A DNA stretch of 49,285 nt from Xylaria sp. FL1777 (GCA_022578965.1 MU400770.1:1-49285); one strand, 5' to 3'. Shown: positions 23,896-37,790, counted from the first letter of the stretch. The notes: a model not told the origin generated them from the sequence alone. Made by a program: numbers and translations.

Positions 23896-26800
23896 TTATT
23901 ATTAATAACCTGCTGTGCTGCTTTATAGCGCGGCTTTTTTACCTATGTACTTATAAGTAAAACCGTACAAAAAGCCAAATAAAAACTTTATGTAACAATG
24001 TTTACGCTACTACTTTAAAGTTTTTTTACTTTATAATAACTAGTTTTTACTAACTAGCTTACTAAATAAAAAATAATAGTTAAAAAGTAAAAGAACTTTT
24101 TTTAAAGCTTTTAAACTTTTTGCTTTTTTAAGAAATACACAAAAGCTTTTTTTTTATTTTTTAGAACTTTTAAAAAAGCACTTTTGCTTCTTTTGCTAGT
24201 TTTTTCTTTATTTCTTGCTTTTTTTTTTCTTTTTTTATTTTCTTTTATTTTAACTGCTTTATTATATATTATTATTTTATTAGTAATAAATAGCTACTTT
24301 GCAATATTACTTATAGCTTTAAGCTTTTTTATAGCTAGTTATAAGTTTTTATTAGTTTATAATAGCTTAGCTATAAAGTTTCTTTATAGCTGCTTTTTTT
24401 TATTTTTTAGCAGGTTATAACGTAGGATTATATGCTAAAAAGTCTTTTTTTTTTTTGCGTATTTGCAAAAAGGCGTAAAAAAGCTTAAAACTTTTTTTTT
24501 ATGCAAAAATACTTTTAGTTTTATTTTTTTAGTGTACATTTATATTATTATAGCTGCTTTATGCTTTAATAATTTGTTATACTTTTTAAAAGCTTTATTT
24601 TTACTAAGCTTTTGTTTAGCTATTACTAAATAATTACTGTTTGTTTTAGTTTAGCTTTATTTGCTTATTTATTTTTTTTTAAGTGCAATTTTAGGTTTTT
24701 TTTTTTTTAACTACTTTTTTTGCTAAAAGTTTAAAGCTAGCGTTAAATTTTCTTTAATTATGCTTTTTTTGTTGCTTATAAGCTTGCTTTTTATTTAGTT
24801 TTTAGCTTTTTAAGCTTTTGCGTTTTAAATAAAAGTTTTAATTTTTTTTATTGCTTTTTAAATTACTTTTTTAGCTATTAAGCTTTTTATGTAATGCTTG
24901 CAAGCTGTTATTTTACTGCTAAAATATAAATTAATAAAAAAAATGTTTATTTTAGTTTTTAAATGCTTTATTTTAGTTGCTTTAAAAGTTTTAGCTATAC
25001 GTTTAAAGCATTTATTTTCAATTATTGCTAATAAGTTAGCAATACTTTTTGTTTTGTTTTTTTTAAAGTTTTTATATTAAGCTGCTATACTATAAGCTAA
25101 AATGCTTTATATTATTATAATATATACTTATTTTGCTTTTATTATATTACTGCTTTATATAAAGTTTTATAGCTTAATTATTATATATAACTAAATGCTT
25201 AGTTTTTTTTTAAGCTTTACTAAATGTTTTTTTTATTTTATGTTTTTGTTAAACTATACTTTTAAAAACTTTACGCTATTTTTTAAGTATACTATTATAT
25301 TAAAAAGGTATATTATTTACATAAGTGCTATTTTACTATTAAAAAAATGCATTAATTTGCTTTTTTGCAGTACAAACTTTATTTTATATTGTTTTGCTTA
25401 GCTTTTATATATTTTTTATGCTGCTTTTAAAGCTTTATAATTTTATTTTATATTTAAGTTTGCTATAATAAAGTTAGTATTATTAACAAAGCTAACTATT
25501 ATTAGCTTTTAATATATAATAAAGTTATTATAAAGTATTAAAATATATAAAAAAAAAAGAAAAAATAAAAGCAAAAACTTTTAAAGAACTTTAGCTTTTA
25601 GTGCTATTAGTTAAAATATTGCTTTATTAAAGCAAAAACGTACTATATAGTTTAATATAAAAAAGTTTACTTATATAACTATTTAAAAAAAAAAGCTTTT
25701 TTATTGCAAAATATATATTATTTTTTTTTTATTAATAATATTAAAAGCTTTTATAATATTTAGTTATAGCAAAAATGCTATGCTTTTTTTACTAATTGCT
25801 TTTTTTGCTGTTTTTAATACTAGTTTAATAGCTATATTTATTAACTTGTTTTGTTTATTATTTATTTAATTATTTAGCAAAAAACTTTTTTGCTTAGCTA
25901 CTTTTATTATGCAGTAATATAGCTTTTTTTTTAGCACTTTTTTTATTATACAAATAAGCATAATAAAGCGCTACTTTTTAGCTATTTTTTTAGTTTTTTT
26001 TAACTTTTTAAGTTTAAATATAATTATTACTTTTATTTGCTTAAATTATATTAAGTAATACTTTAGTAAAAAGCTAATAATATATAATATTGCTATTTTT
26101 TTTACTAAAGCAGGTTTATAAGCTTTAAAAAAGCTATTAAGTAATAAGTTATTTTTTAGCGCTTTTTATAGCACTAATTTTTATATTAACAATATTATGT
26201 TTTTTTTTTTTATATTAACGTTAATTATAAACTTTTAATAGCTATTATAAATTACGTTTTTTTTAAGTATATTAAATAAGTTTGCTAATAGCACAAAAAA
26301 AAAGCGTTTTGCTAATAAAGCTGTTTTTTTTTTTAAAAGTGTTAATAAAAAGCAGCTTATTTTCTGTTTATTTTAGCAGTAAAATTATAATAATTTTTAA
26401 AGCTAGTTTATAAACAAACTTTGCTTATTTAGCTAAACTTTATAATAACTTAAAATCTTTAAATGTTTTTGCAAATGTTTGTTTTTAGCTATGTTTTTGC
26501 GCTTTTTTTACTTTATTGCTAAAAGTTTTCTTTTTTTTTTTAAAGGCTTATTATGCTGCTTTAGTTCTTTTGCTTTAAAATTTATAGTACGCTTGTTTTG
26601 CTTTTTTTTTTATTTTAACTACTTTTAAAAATTACTAAAATAATACTTAATATTTTGTTTTTATAGTTTTTTTAAGCGTTATTTTATTTGCTATTTTTAT
26701 TAGTTGCTAAATTAAAAAATTAAAAGCATTATTTAACTTGCTAAATATATATAATATATATATTTTTATAATAATAGCTTTTGTTTTTATAGCTACTTTA

Positions 26801-29042
26801 TTTTTGTTTAATTTAAGCTAGTTTTATTTTTTTGCTTTTTTTAAGTATTTTTATAAAGCTGCTTTTAAGTTAATTATAACTTTTAGTGCTTTATAGTTAA
26901 AACTTAGCTATTTTAAGTTTTTTTAATAAATAATAGCTAAATTACTAAATATTTATATTAAGTTTATTATTAAGCTTTTTTGTTTGTGCTTTATTTTAGT
27001 TATTTTTTTTTAAAAAGTAGCTAGCATAAAATCTTATTATATAGTAAACTTAAGCAGTTTATTTGCTTTTTGGCTTTTTTTGCTTTTTAAGTTTTATAAT
27101 AAGTAATAAAAATTAAAGTTATTTATAAATACATAGTGTTTTTTTAGCTTGCTTGCTTTTTATATTTTTTAAATTAAACTATACTAAACTGTTTTTTTTT
27201 AATTTAGCAAATATATTAATTATAAAGTTATTATTAAGTTATTACTGCTTATTATAACTTTTGTTTAGTTTTTATTAGCGTTTTTTACTAGTGTTTTTAT
27301 TATAATTTTTTTATTTATATATAACGTAGTTTTATTTTTTAATTAAATAACTTAATAGTTATTATTACTAAAGCAATATATATTATTATATTTATTAATT
27401 ACTAGCTTTTAAACTACTATATAATTAAAGCTATTGTTTTATAACATGTATGCTATATTGCTTTTAAATCTTATAATGTTTTAAAAAGCAATATTATATA
27501 TTATTAAGTTAATAAAAATAAGTTTTTATTTGTATTGCTAATTTGCTATTTTTTTGCTAGTAATCTTTTTTTATTTAGCTTTATAAATACTAATGCTATT
27601 AATATTTTTAAACTACTTTTATTTATTTTTTTGCTTATTACTGCTGCTTTTTTAATACTTTAAAAGTTTTTAAGTTATAATATATATACTGCTTTTGCTT
27701 TATTTTTTTATTTAACTTTTTTTTAGCAAGCTTTATTTTATATTATATATGCTTTTCTATAGTTTATATATTTTTGCTTTACTTTTTATGTTTTTATTAA
27801 GTAGCCTTTTTTACTTTTTTAATGCTTTAAAGCTAAGCAATAGTTATACTTTAAGTTTTTATAGTAATATTTAGTTATATATTTATATTTATAGTAATTA
27901 AAGCACTATATAACTTTAAGCTTTATAGTAAAAAGTTTATAATTAAATAGCTAAGCTTTTTATAAAAAGCTATTTTTGCATATTATTTTAGCTGCTATAA
28001 TGCTGTTTATATATAATAATATTAATGCAAATCTAGCTTTTGTGTTTTTAAATAGCATTTTTTTGCATTTTGTAACTTTAAAGTATTTATTATATAGTAG
28101 CTATAATAAGTTTTTATTTAAATATATTGCTTTAATGCGTTTTATTAAAATGCTTTTTATTATTAGTGCTACTTTTTTTTGTTATACTTTTAACTTTTTT
28201 TTAAAAGCTTTTATAATTTACTTTTTTTCTTTAGCTTTTTAAAGTATTGCTTCTTTAAAAGTAATTACTATGTTTTTGCTATATAGCTTTTTAGCAATAA
28301 TTATATTGCTATTTATAAACGCTATATTTATTGCTTTAATAATATTAGCTAATGTTTTGTTTTTAAAATTGTTAGTTTGTTTTTTAACTTTAATTAATAC
28401 TTTTTTGTTTTGCTTAAATAGTACTGCTTTATTATTGCAAGCTAGCTATAAAATTACTATTTATGCTTAAAATTTTAGCATATTTACGTTTAATAAAGTT
28501 TATTAAAAAAGCTTTTAAATAGTATTTTTAACCCTTTTTTAGTTAGCTTTTATAGCAGCATTTAAGTTATAGCAAATTATAAATATATTAAAGTTATTTT
28601 TATTATTAAGCTTTATATTTTGCTAGCTTTTTTAGGCTTTTTTTAATATATATACTATTTGCGTTTTTTTTGCGTTTTTTTAAAAAGAGATTCTTTTTGC
28701 TATTTTTTTTTTTATTAGCAGCTATAATACTAGTTTTATAATTTTATTAACTATTTTTTACACACTAGAAAGTTTATTAGCTTTGCGTTTTTTGTTAAAA
28801 TATTACTACGTTATAGTTATATTACTAGTAGATTTTAATAACGCATTAATTATATTTTTAACAAATAGGTTATTTAACACTACTTTTCCGTTTTTTATTA
28901 TATTTGCACTTTGCAAATAAAATGCAACCTATTTAGTAAGTAAAAATTGTTACGCTAATTTTAGCGATCTTAATTATTTAATGATTAAGCTTAAACTTAC
29001 AAAGTTATAATCGAATATAAAAAATTTAAAAAAGGTCCAAGC
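23896..29042 (-). mobile_element. LINE-like retrotransposon, about 5.15 kb, minus strand
   Basis: The element is bounded by the perfect 16-bp duplication. It has no terminal inverted or long terminal repeats, and its minus-strand 3' end finishes with a short TAA-rich tail (GGTTATTAATAATAA). A second copy with the same 3' end starts at 46111, and a third copy sharing its 5' end lies at 45456-46110. Variable target duplication, a simple 3' tail and absence of terminal repeats fit a LINE; a Tad-type element is the obvious fungal candidate. I could not read a reverse-transcriptase active site, so the clade is unproven. The shown strand is T-rich, consistent with minus-strand coding. The short Leu/Phe-rich open frames on the plus strand at 24184-28470 are antisense artefacts. 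Confidence 0.75.
28480..28880 (-). pseudogene. Decayed ORF1-like frame at the 5' end of the LINE
   Basis: On the minus strand, from about 28850 downward, a frame reads FNKKRKANKLSSVQKIVNK, then KKIAKRISF and a Lys/Gln-rich helical-looking stretch. Stops are TAA/TAG at likely Gln/Trp positions. Position and basic, coiled-coil-like character suit the first ORF (gag-like) of a LINE. The same region is present in plus orientation at about 45620-46090. No zinc knuckle was seen in this part. Confidence 0.4.
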
Positions 29043-29058
29043 TTGCTAAAACTTCTTA
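29043..29058. repeat. 16-bp target-site duplication, right copy
   Basis: Perfect copy of 23880-23895 at the 5' end of the minus-strand LINE. Confidence 0.88.
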
Positions 29059-30260
29059 AATAAAATATTTTATAATAAAGTATTGCTTAAATAATTATTA
29101 AATTATTATTTTTATTAATACTGTTTTAAAAGTAACATATATTTTAAACTTTAAGTATACTACTAATAAAAATAATAAATAAGTTTTCTAAAAATTGCAA
29201 AAGTATTAAATAATAAAGCACTTTAATATAAAAGTTATATTAAGCTATTTTATACCTTTTTGCTTTTATTAGCATAATAACTATATATGTAAGTTTATTA
29301 AAGCTTTATATTTATATTATATATTTTATAACTTAACAAGCTAATATTTAAAAAAAAAAGTTAATAATTAAAAAAGTTATAAATAGCTTATTTACTTTTT
29401 AAAAAAGAACTTTAAAAAGTATTTTAGCTTTAAGTTATAAAAAAATTTATATTTATTATTTATAATAAGCGCTAAGCTTTATAAACTTTTATAAGCATTA
29501 AAAGTAATACTTTTTAGATTTAATAAGCTAGCTTTTTTATTATTAAGCACTAAAAATATATAAAGCAAAAAAAAAACGCTAAAAAAAAAGCTAAAAGTTA
29601 ATTGTTTTGTTTTTTTAATGCTTTTTACTTTAAAGCGCAAAAAGAATTTCTAGCAAAAAAAACTAACAATTATATTAAAAAAGTCCTATTATAAGCAATA
29701 TAAAAACATTTTAGCAGTATAAAATTATTTTGCTATAAATATTTTTGCAAATATTCTTTTTTTTAAGTATAATAAACTAAGTATAAAATTTAGCTAAGCT
29801 TAATAGTTTAAAAAAAAAAAAGTATAAACTTTTTATAAGTACTTATATAAAAAAAACACTAAGTATTTTTAAAAGCTTCTGCTTATATATTTAAATACGT
29901 AAAAAGGCTAAAACTAGTTTTAATAAAGCTATAATGTTTTTATCAGCGCTAAAGCTTAAGCTACTTTTAAACGTAACAAAAAAAATAAAAAAAAACTTAT
30001 AAAAGTAAATAAACAAAGAAAAATAATATTAACTTTATTTAAAAAACATTAATAAAAATAAAGAACTTTATAATTATAAGTATTAAAATAAACTAAAAGC
30101 AGCTATATTTTAATAAAAGAAAATTAAAATAAAATAAAATAGTTAAATAAGCTAACTAGCTAGCTAAAGTAAGTTTAAGCTAAATTACATAATAAAAATA
30201 AAAGTATAAATATTATATTAAACTTTAAAGTATAAATTTAACTAATATGTATATTATAAG
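29059..30260. other. A-rich decayed sequence continuing the pre-insertion target of the LINE
   Basis: Once the LINE and one duplication copy are set aside, this joins 22340-23895. A protein-like plus-strand frame may cross the junction (for example IIIAKTS just before it and YFIIKYCLNNY just after), but with too many stops to name. It ends near 30250-30430, where composition flips from A-rich to T-rich and G+C is briefly higher, probably an element boundary. Confidence 0.35.
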
Positions 30261-30299
30261 AAAAATAACTACGGTTGCTTTATTTATATTGTTAAATAG

Positions 30300-33200
30300 C
30301 CCTTTAATTAATCGTTTTATTTCTTAATTTATATATAGCTTAATTGCTTAAATGCGTAAGTTATAACTTATTTTTTTACAATTAAAGTAGTGTAGTAAAT
30401 CTTGCGCAATTACACTGCTTCATTTTAATATATATTTATAATAGCCTTATATTTAGTTATTTTTACATATATATTTATATATATACTTATATAATAGCTG
30501 CTTTATTATAATATAATATTAACGGTTGTTAGCTTTATATTATAAACTAAAACAGTAGTTATAATGTTATATAATTGCTAACTAGTAATTTTAGCAATTA
30601 GCTATTTTTTTAGTTGCTATATATAAATATATATATTTGTTTTTTTTTGTATAGCTTATTGTTTAAGTAGTTTATTAATAATTGTTTATTATATAAAAAG
30701 TAATAAGTTTTAAGTTATATTAATGCTTTTAGTTAATATTAAGGTTTAGATTTTATATAGTGCTTTAATTACTTTTATTATAGCTTAAATAATTTGTTAT
30801 AAAGGCTACTTTTATATAGTACTTATTTAGTTACGCAGTATTATAATTGCTTTATATAGCTAAAATGCTTATATAAACTATAAAAGCTTTTTATTTTAAG
30901 GTTGCTAATAAGTAATAAAATTTTAAAGTAATGCATATATTACGTACGTTTAGCAATTATATAGTATTTATTGCAATTATTATATTTAAATAAATAAAAA
31001 AAAGTTAAATATTATATAGTAGTTTAGTAAAAAAAGTAAAAAAAAATGTTAAATATTTATATATAGCTTAAAGAATAGTTATATAGAAAAAAATATAAAA
31101 TTTGCAATATTTTATAGTTTTTAGTGTTTTTTTTAAAGTTAAATATATTTATTTGTTGCTTTTTTATTTATTGTATAATTATTATAACAATTTTTATACA
31201 AAAGTATTCTTTTAACTTTTTTTTTTTAATTTGTTTATATAAAAGTTGTTTTTATTTTTTTTTATAAATGCTTTTATTTGTATAGTTAGCTAGTTTATAA
31301 ATACTAAGGTTTTTAGCGCTTAGTTTAGTGTTTTTTTTATAAATGTATTAGCTAAATTATTTTTGCTATTAATTTATTACACTTTAGAGATTTTTTTTTA
31401 TATGACTTTTTAAGTAATATAATATTAATTATAAGGCGTTTTTTTTAAGTAGTTTTTAGTTTTATTAAACAGTTATATAATAATTTTAAGTTTAAATATA
31501 ATATAGCAAGAATTAAAAGTATTTTTAGCGTAGCTATAATTTTTTAAAGCGTTATACAAAAAGCTATAATGCTATTAAAGCTATTTATTATACTATATAA
31601 TTTATTAGCTAGTATACTTTATATTATTTGTTTATATTTGCTAAAGTTTTAATATATAATGTTTTTTTTAATTTAAAAAGCTAGGTTTTTTTTTATATAG
31701 TGTTTTATTACAAGTATAATAATAAATTTAAGTTATAAAGTTATATTAATATTATTTATAAATAAACCGTTTATAAAAATAAACAGTTTTATATAGCTTA
31801 AATCTAAAAGTATAAACATTAATTTATAGTTATAATTATTTATTTACTATTTTATTTTATAGTTTAAATTTTTAATATTTACTAGTATTAAGTTAGTTAT
31901 TTAAGCAATAGTTATAAGGTTATATATAACTTTTAGTTAGCAAATGCTGCTTATATAAGTACTACGTACGTATTAAAAAACATATTGCTATATAACATTT
32001 TTTATATAAAAGTTAATTAAGGCTAGTTAATTTGCTTAGCTTTTTTATATAAGCGTTATATTTTTTTTATATAAAAGTATAATTTAATTACTATTAAATT
32101 TAATAAGGTAATTTTATTGTAAAGTTTTTTTTAGCTTTATATAAAACTTTGTTTTATATAACTTATGTTTTTTTTTTGCTAAAAATTTAAATATAATAAA
32201 GTTAAACGTATTGTTTATTTATAAATTTATAATGCTAAATTTATATAAAAGTCCTAATATAAACAATAAATATAAGTTATATATAAAAACTATTATACTA
32301 AGTTTTTTATAGTAATATTAGTAGTAAGTTTTAAACTAATATAGCTTTAATTTAATTAAGCTATATAATAGTTATATAATTTATATAATAGTTCTTTTAA
32401 AATATTTTAAAACAAGTTTTAAAGGTAATTATGCAAGGATTTTTTATATAAGCTTGTTTTTTAATTATATATATGCTTGCATAATATTTTAAAGCTTATT
32501 TAAAGCGTTAAAGTTTTAAATTAGCAAAAGGCTTAAAGCTAATAATAACTATTAGCTTATTTGCTAAATTATTAATAATTAAATTAGTATAGTTTTTTTT
32601 TTTGTATTATTATAGCTTTATATAATTAATTTAAACTTTTTATATAGCTTAAAGTTTTTTTTTTGATTTTTTATATAAAGCAAAACTTAAAAATCTAAGT
32701 GTTATTATATTTATTTAGGTTATATTTTATAAACTAAAAAATACTTTATATAATAAAGTTATTAATTTTTATAGCGTTTAACTTTTTAAATAAAGCGCTA
32801 AAAGTGCTAATAATGCTATTTTTGCATAACTTTATTACTAAAGCGTAAGTTTGTTTTTTTTTTAAAATTAAGAATAAGTTACTAATGTTTTGTACAAATG
32901 CTATAAAAAAGTTTTTAGCTTTTTTAAGTTTTTTGCATTTTTTTTGTATAGCTAGTTTTATAGCTAGTTTTATAGCAGTTATGTTTTTTTTTTTTATTTA
33001 CTAAAGTAAGTTTAGTTATATAATAATATAGTTTAATTTATGTTTATTTAAAGCAAATTAAGCTATTTATAAAGTTAATAATTATATTAAGTTTTTTAAT
33101 TAACTGTATTTTGTACGGTTTTTTTTAGCTTTGCTTTTTATGCTATATAAAGACTTTATTACGTAAAAATAAAAATAATATTTTATATAACGCTGGCTTA

Positions 33201-33442
33201 TTACGTTTATAAATTGCATAGCTAATTTTAACTTTTGTTTGTTTTTTATAAAGCATTTTTATAGCTTTTTTAATTGCTTTAGCTTTTTATATAATATTTA
33301 GCAAAAAAAAAAAGTTTTAATTAATTCTTAAATATATTTTAAATATAAAAAGCGTTAAAACTAAGCTATTAAGCTTTATAATATTATTTAAAGCTTTAAT
33401 TGCTATTTATAAAATTAACTTATTTTTTGTATAATAACTTAG
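30300..33442. other. T-rich TATATAA-rich decayed tract
   Basis: About 3.1 kb dominated by T runs and TTATATAA-type words. It lies outside the left arm of the inverted repeat and directly abuts it. Any matching sequence beyond the right arm would lie past the LINE insertions, outside the window. No gene motif was recognised; the T-richness suggests minus-strand coding origin. Confidence 0.3.
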
Positions 33443-34175
33443 TTTAGCTTTTAGTATATTATATATATAATAAAAAAGTTTATATGCTTTTTTTATTTTA
33501 TTAATAGTTTAGTAAGCTTTAATAAATATTTTTTAGCACTTTATATTTATAATTTTAGCTTAGTTTTAAAATTTTTTAAATAAAAAGTTTATATTAAAGT
33601 TATATATAATATAGTTTAAAAATTTTTAGTATATGTTAATTTAGCATTTATATAAAGCTTTTTAAGTGTTTTATATAAATATAAATTTTTAAAATATAGC
33701 AATTTAAAATAATATAGCTATATTAATTATATATAAAACCTGCTTATTGTTTATTTATATAGCATTAATTATAACTTTATAATTAAAGTTATAGTTATTT
33801 TTAATTATAAACTTAAAATAATAAAATGCTTAGTTATATAACTAGCAATAATAGCAGAACTTTTAGATTTTTTTTAAAGCAAAGTAATTAATATTATAGC
33901 TTATATAACTAAGCATATTATATAGTTTTTTTATATAAAAATGTTTAAAGCATTTATAAAGCTTTTAAAGTTCTGTTTTTATAAAATATAAACTTATTTT
34001 ATATAAGCTAATATTAAAAAACAAGTGTTTTTATTTTTATATAATAAAAATAGTCTTTTTGTTTTGTTATATAATAATGTTTTTTATATTATTAAAGTAT
34101 ATTTTTAAGCAGTTAACATTTTTTAATAAAAATAAAAAAAAAGTAAAAATATTTAAAATATAGTATATAGTTATA
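33443..34175 (+). repeat. Left arm of a 730-bp inverted repeat
   Basis: This aligns closely with the reverse complement of 44724-45455. For example, the segment around TATAACTAGCAATAATAGC at about 33838 is matched near 45050, with mostly transition differences. The arms face each other across a spacer that originally was about 2.8 kb (34176-34263 plus 41991-44723) and now also holds the 7.7-kb retrotransposon. The outer limit at 33443 is set only by the LINE insertion on the other side, so the arm may be longer. Confidence 0.8.
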
Positions 34176-34258
34176 TTAAAAGCGTTTTTTATTTATATAA
34201 TGCTTATAATACTTATAATATTATTTTTGCTAAAATAAATATAAATGTTATTTAAGGT

Positions 34259-34263
34259 TTAAT
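34259..34263. repeat. 5-bp target duplication TTAAT, left copy
   Basis: Identical to 41991-41995. Five bases is the usual Ty3/gypsy duplication length, though such an AT-only word carries little weight alone. Confidence 0.75.
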
Positions 34264-34781
34264 GGTTATAAAATGGGCTAACTAAGCTAGTTAAAAAGCT
34301 AGGTGTAAAAAAAACATACGCAAAAAAAGTCCCATTTGTTAAAAAAATATGTATTTAAACCACTATAAGGGTTTAATGCATAAACTTAACAAACTTAAGC
34401 GTTAAGTTTATTAAGCTTTAAATTTAACGAACATAAGCGTTAAGTTTATTAAGCTGTAAACTTAAAACAATATAGCATTAAGTTTATTAAAAAAAGCAAT
34501 GTTTACAAATTACAACTATTGTTTTTTTTTGTTTATATAATTATATACTTTTTATATTTAGTTATTTATTTAGTTTTTAGCTTTTTACCTATTAATTTTT
34601 TATAACTGCTAAGCACTAATATATTTATTACTTTTAATCTTTTAAAACTTTTATTAATGTATAATAATAAAAATACTCTAAAAATCTCCTTAATAAACTA
34701 TTATTAAAGATTTTATTGTTATTTATAAATTAAAACTTTAAAAGTAAACTTGTTATATTAATATATAATAAGTTTGTTATA
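34264..34781 (+). repeat. 5' LTR of chromovirus copy 2
   Basis: 518 bp, a direct repeat of 41474-41990. It starts GGTTATAAAATGGG where copy 1 has TGTTATAAAATGGG, and ends GTTATA (decayed CA end). Differences from the 3' LTR are overwhelmingly C/T and G/A, for example GTCCCATTTG against GTTCTATTCG. Confidence 0.92.
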
Positions 34782-35480
34782 CTTTAATAGCTTTTTAATT
34801 AATAAAACTTAATATATAAAAACAAATATTAGTATAAAAAGTTAAATAATAAACAATTTATAAAATAAACTTTTAAAAGTATACTAAAAAAATATTTAAA
34901 AAACAAAAATATTAAATAACATTATATAAATAAACTTTACTTAATAACTAATAAACTAAATTTAAGTTATATTACTAAAAACAAAAAATCAAAAATTAAG
35001 TTTAAAAATCTTAAAAACTTTTAAAACTAGTAATATATTAAAACAACAAACCTTAGTACTTTTATTAGCTACTTTTATTAAAAAAAAAGCAATAATAAAA
35101 AAAAAAGAGTTAAGCAGTAGTAATAAAAAAAAACTAACGCTAATGCTAGTATTATATAGTAAACTAGTTGCTTTAACTTAAAAAGCAGCTTAAATATTAA
35201 ACATTATAACTTTTAAACTAGCGTAAATATTAGCTATAATAATTAAAGCAGCAATAATAATTATTATTACAACAATAAATTAAAGCTTTAAATAAGTAAT
35301 TAAATTATAATTAATACTAATATTATTACTAGTAAACTTAATGCTTATTTTTATTACTACTACACTTAAAGTAATAACTTAAAATAAAAAACCTAACTTT
35401 TTATTATTATTATTACTTTTATTATTAAAATTATTTATAATGTTAAAAATATTAAATATTAAAAGTTTTAAACTTATTAT
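34782..35480 (+). other. Untranslated leader and start of gag, chromovirus copy 2
   Basis: The sequence after the 5' LTR should hold the tRNA primer-binding site; the bases following 34781 (CTTTAATAGC) are too mutated to assign a tRNA. The segment 35100-35480 is Asn/Ser/Thr-codon-rich and also present, inverted, in copy 1. The single-copy form of the MITE target site lies at 35289-35296. Confidence 0.55.
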
Positions 35481-36550
35481 TTTAAAGCTTTATAATAGAT
35501 CTACAAATATAAAAGCTTTTTTAATTTACGCTAAACTTTATTTAAAATAACATTTTACTACTATTATAAAAAAAAACTAAAAAATAATAACTATTTTATA
35601 ATTCTTATTAAAAAAATACTAAAATAGTTTTAACTTATTTTAAAAGATTTTTTAAAAGCTAACAAGTTAATTAACTTTAAGCTAAAAATAAAAAAGATTT
35701 TCAAAAATTACGTTAAGTTTAAAAATTAAATAAAAGCATTATTTAAAAATATTTAAAAAGCAAAACATATAAAAAAAGCACTTTATTACTTAAAATAAAC
35801 AAAAGTAATAATAAATTATGCTATAAAATTTAAACAATTAGCAGTAATTTTAAAATTGCTTAAGCTTGCACTATTTTATTTATTTTATAATAAACTTAAA
35901 ACTTAAGTTTAAAACAAACTATACAAAATAAATAAACCAGCAAAAATTAATATGTATATTAATATAGCTATTATAATTAATTAATAATTATTTAATTAAT
36001 ACTTTAAAACTAAAAAAACTAAAAAAAACAAAAAAAAAATACTTAAAAAAGTATTAAACAAAAATTTAAGCAAATTAATAAAGTCCAAAAATAATAACCT
36101 TAAAATATATTTAAAGTTAAATATTATAACTATAAAAAAAAAGAACACTTTTAAAAATAATGCTAATTTAAAAAAAAAAAACAGAAAAAAAGGCTATAAA
36201 AAAAGAAAAAATTTTTAACTTAAAAAAAAAGTATAAATTATAAAAGTCCAAAACAACAAAAAACAACAAAGCAATTTAAAAAATACGTTTTTAAAGCAAA
36301 AGTATAAAGTTGTTATTTTAAGTTAAAACAAAAGTACTATATTAAATAAAACTAAATGCTTTATTTATATAAGTTAAAATAAATAAATATATAAATATTA
36401 TTTAAAAGCTTTATAATTATTAAAACAAATTACAAAAAAATATATTTATTATATAAACAATTAAAGTTATTTAATATATAACCTAAAAAAATAGTTTAAC
36501 TAAAAGTAATAAACAATAAAAAATAGTAAATTAATATAATTAGTAAACTT
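35480..36550 (+). pseudogene. Decayed gag (capsid) of the chromovirus
   Basis: Near 35497 a frame reads RSTNIKAFLIYAKLYLK, which resembles the conserved start of the Ty3/gypsy capsid domain (a G-x-x-x-x-L-x-x-F-L stretch followed by a helix). The region downstream is Lys-rich with many stops. A possible nucleocapsid zinc knuckle begins with Cys at 36357, with Tyr codons at two of the later Cys positions and Lys where His is expected. That assignment is weak. The gag frame (codon start 1 mod 3) differs from that of the later pol part. Boundaries are approximate. Confidence 0.6.
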
Positions 36551-37679
36551 ATAAAACTATAAAAACTTTAAACTACTAAAGCTTAAAATATAGCTTAAAA
36601 AAATTATATTTAAAAAAACAAAACTATAACTATAAATAGTATAATTATTAAACTAATTATAAACTATTAAAACATTTAGTTGCTAAATAAACTTAAAGAA
36701 ATAAAACTTATAAAACTTTAAAGCAAAAATAAATAAAATTAAAAACTATAAAAAACACTATAAAAAAAAAACTAATAAAAATAAACAAAATATTTTTATA
36801 GCTTAAACTGCTTTAAATATAACAAAACAAAAAAGCATTAATAATTAGCGTAAAAACTAATATGTTTTAAAAACTAAAGCTAGCAATTTAATTAATTACT
36901 AAAAGTTATTACTATAATAAAACTATAATAAAAAACAATAATAATATTTTATGCTTAAAAAATTTAAAATATAACAAAGTATTATAAAATTATTATGTAA
37001 TATATTATTGCTACTAATATTTATTTAACAAACTAAAAAATAATTAATTTTTTAAACAAATTATAAAAACAAAAATATAAAACCTTTATAAAGTAAAATA
37101 ATTAGTTATAACTATAGTTTATTATAAAAATTTATAAAGATTTATAATATTTAAAAAAAATTTTAATTATATTTATAATACTATTTTAAAAAAATATAAA
37201 AATAACTGCTATAAATATTACTAGTTAATTAAAGCATAATTATATTAAAAAATAGTTGCTAAAAGTAAAAAAGCTTAAAAACTATAATTTAAAGCTTAAC
37301 TAAAAGCAAAAACAAAACGAAATATAATAATATCTAAAGTACTAAATAAAATAAGCACTTAAATATTTTATAAAAAAAAATCAAAAAACAAAATAAACAT
37401 TTATTAAAAAAGCAGCAAATAGCTAAAAAAACTAAAGCTTTACGTAAAGTTTAATATAATAATTAAAAAAATTAATTTAAAGTTAAACTTATATATTAAA
37501 AAAAAAATATAACACTTTAATTAACTTAAAAACATAAGCTAATATAATTTTATTTAAAGTAGTAAAACAAAATAAAATTCCTTAAAAATATAAGCAAAAA
37601 TCTTAAAAGATTAAAAGATTTAATAAAAGCACTTCTAGTTATAATAACAATTATATACTTAAAAAAACTAAACCTTTTA

Positions 37680-37790
37680 ATATATTTATATAAAAACATA
37701 AAAAGTAAATTATATTAAATATTATTAATATATTTAATTATAATATTATTTTAAAAATATTATAGCTAAAAATTAGTAACTCTTTAATTT
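37680..37790 (+). pseudogene. Remnant of the protease region of the chromovirus
   Basis: A short stretch near 37748-37785 reads LKIL-W-LKISNSLI (TAG taken as Trp), matching the segment that follows the aspartic protease in fungal Ty3/gypsy elements, where a Gly-Met-Pro-Trp-Leu motif is usual. It lies in a different phase (2 mod 3) from the downstream RT (0 mod 3), so at least one indel separates them. The protease active site itself was not identified. Confidence 0.5.

Noticed and set aside
24184..28470. Five plus-strand open frames of 60-88 codons, rich in Leu, Phe and Ile, resembling small membrane proteins
   Set aside because: They lie antisense to a minus-strand LINE, where T-rich sequence gives hydrophobic low-complexity frames. 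Their position follows the element and not a gene.
34782..34810. tRNA primer-binding site of the chromovirus
   Set aside because: The region is too mutated to match a tRNA 3' end with confidence.
36357..36398. Gag zinc knuckle of the chromovirus
   Set aside because: The Cys spacing partly fits if Tyr replaces Cys, but Lys stands where His is required and no simple transition gives that; kept only as a weak remark.
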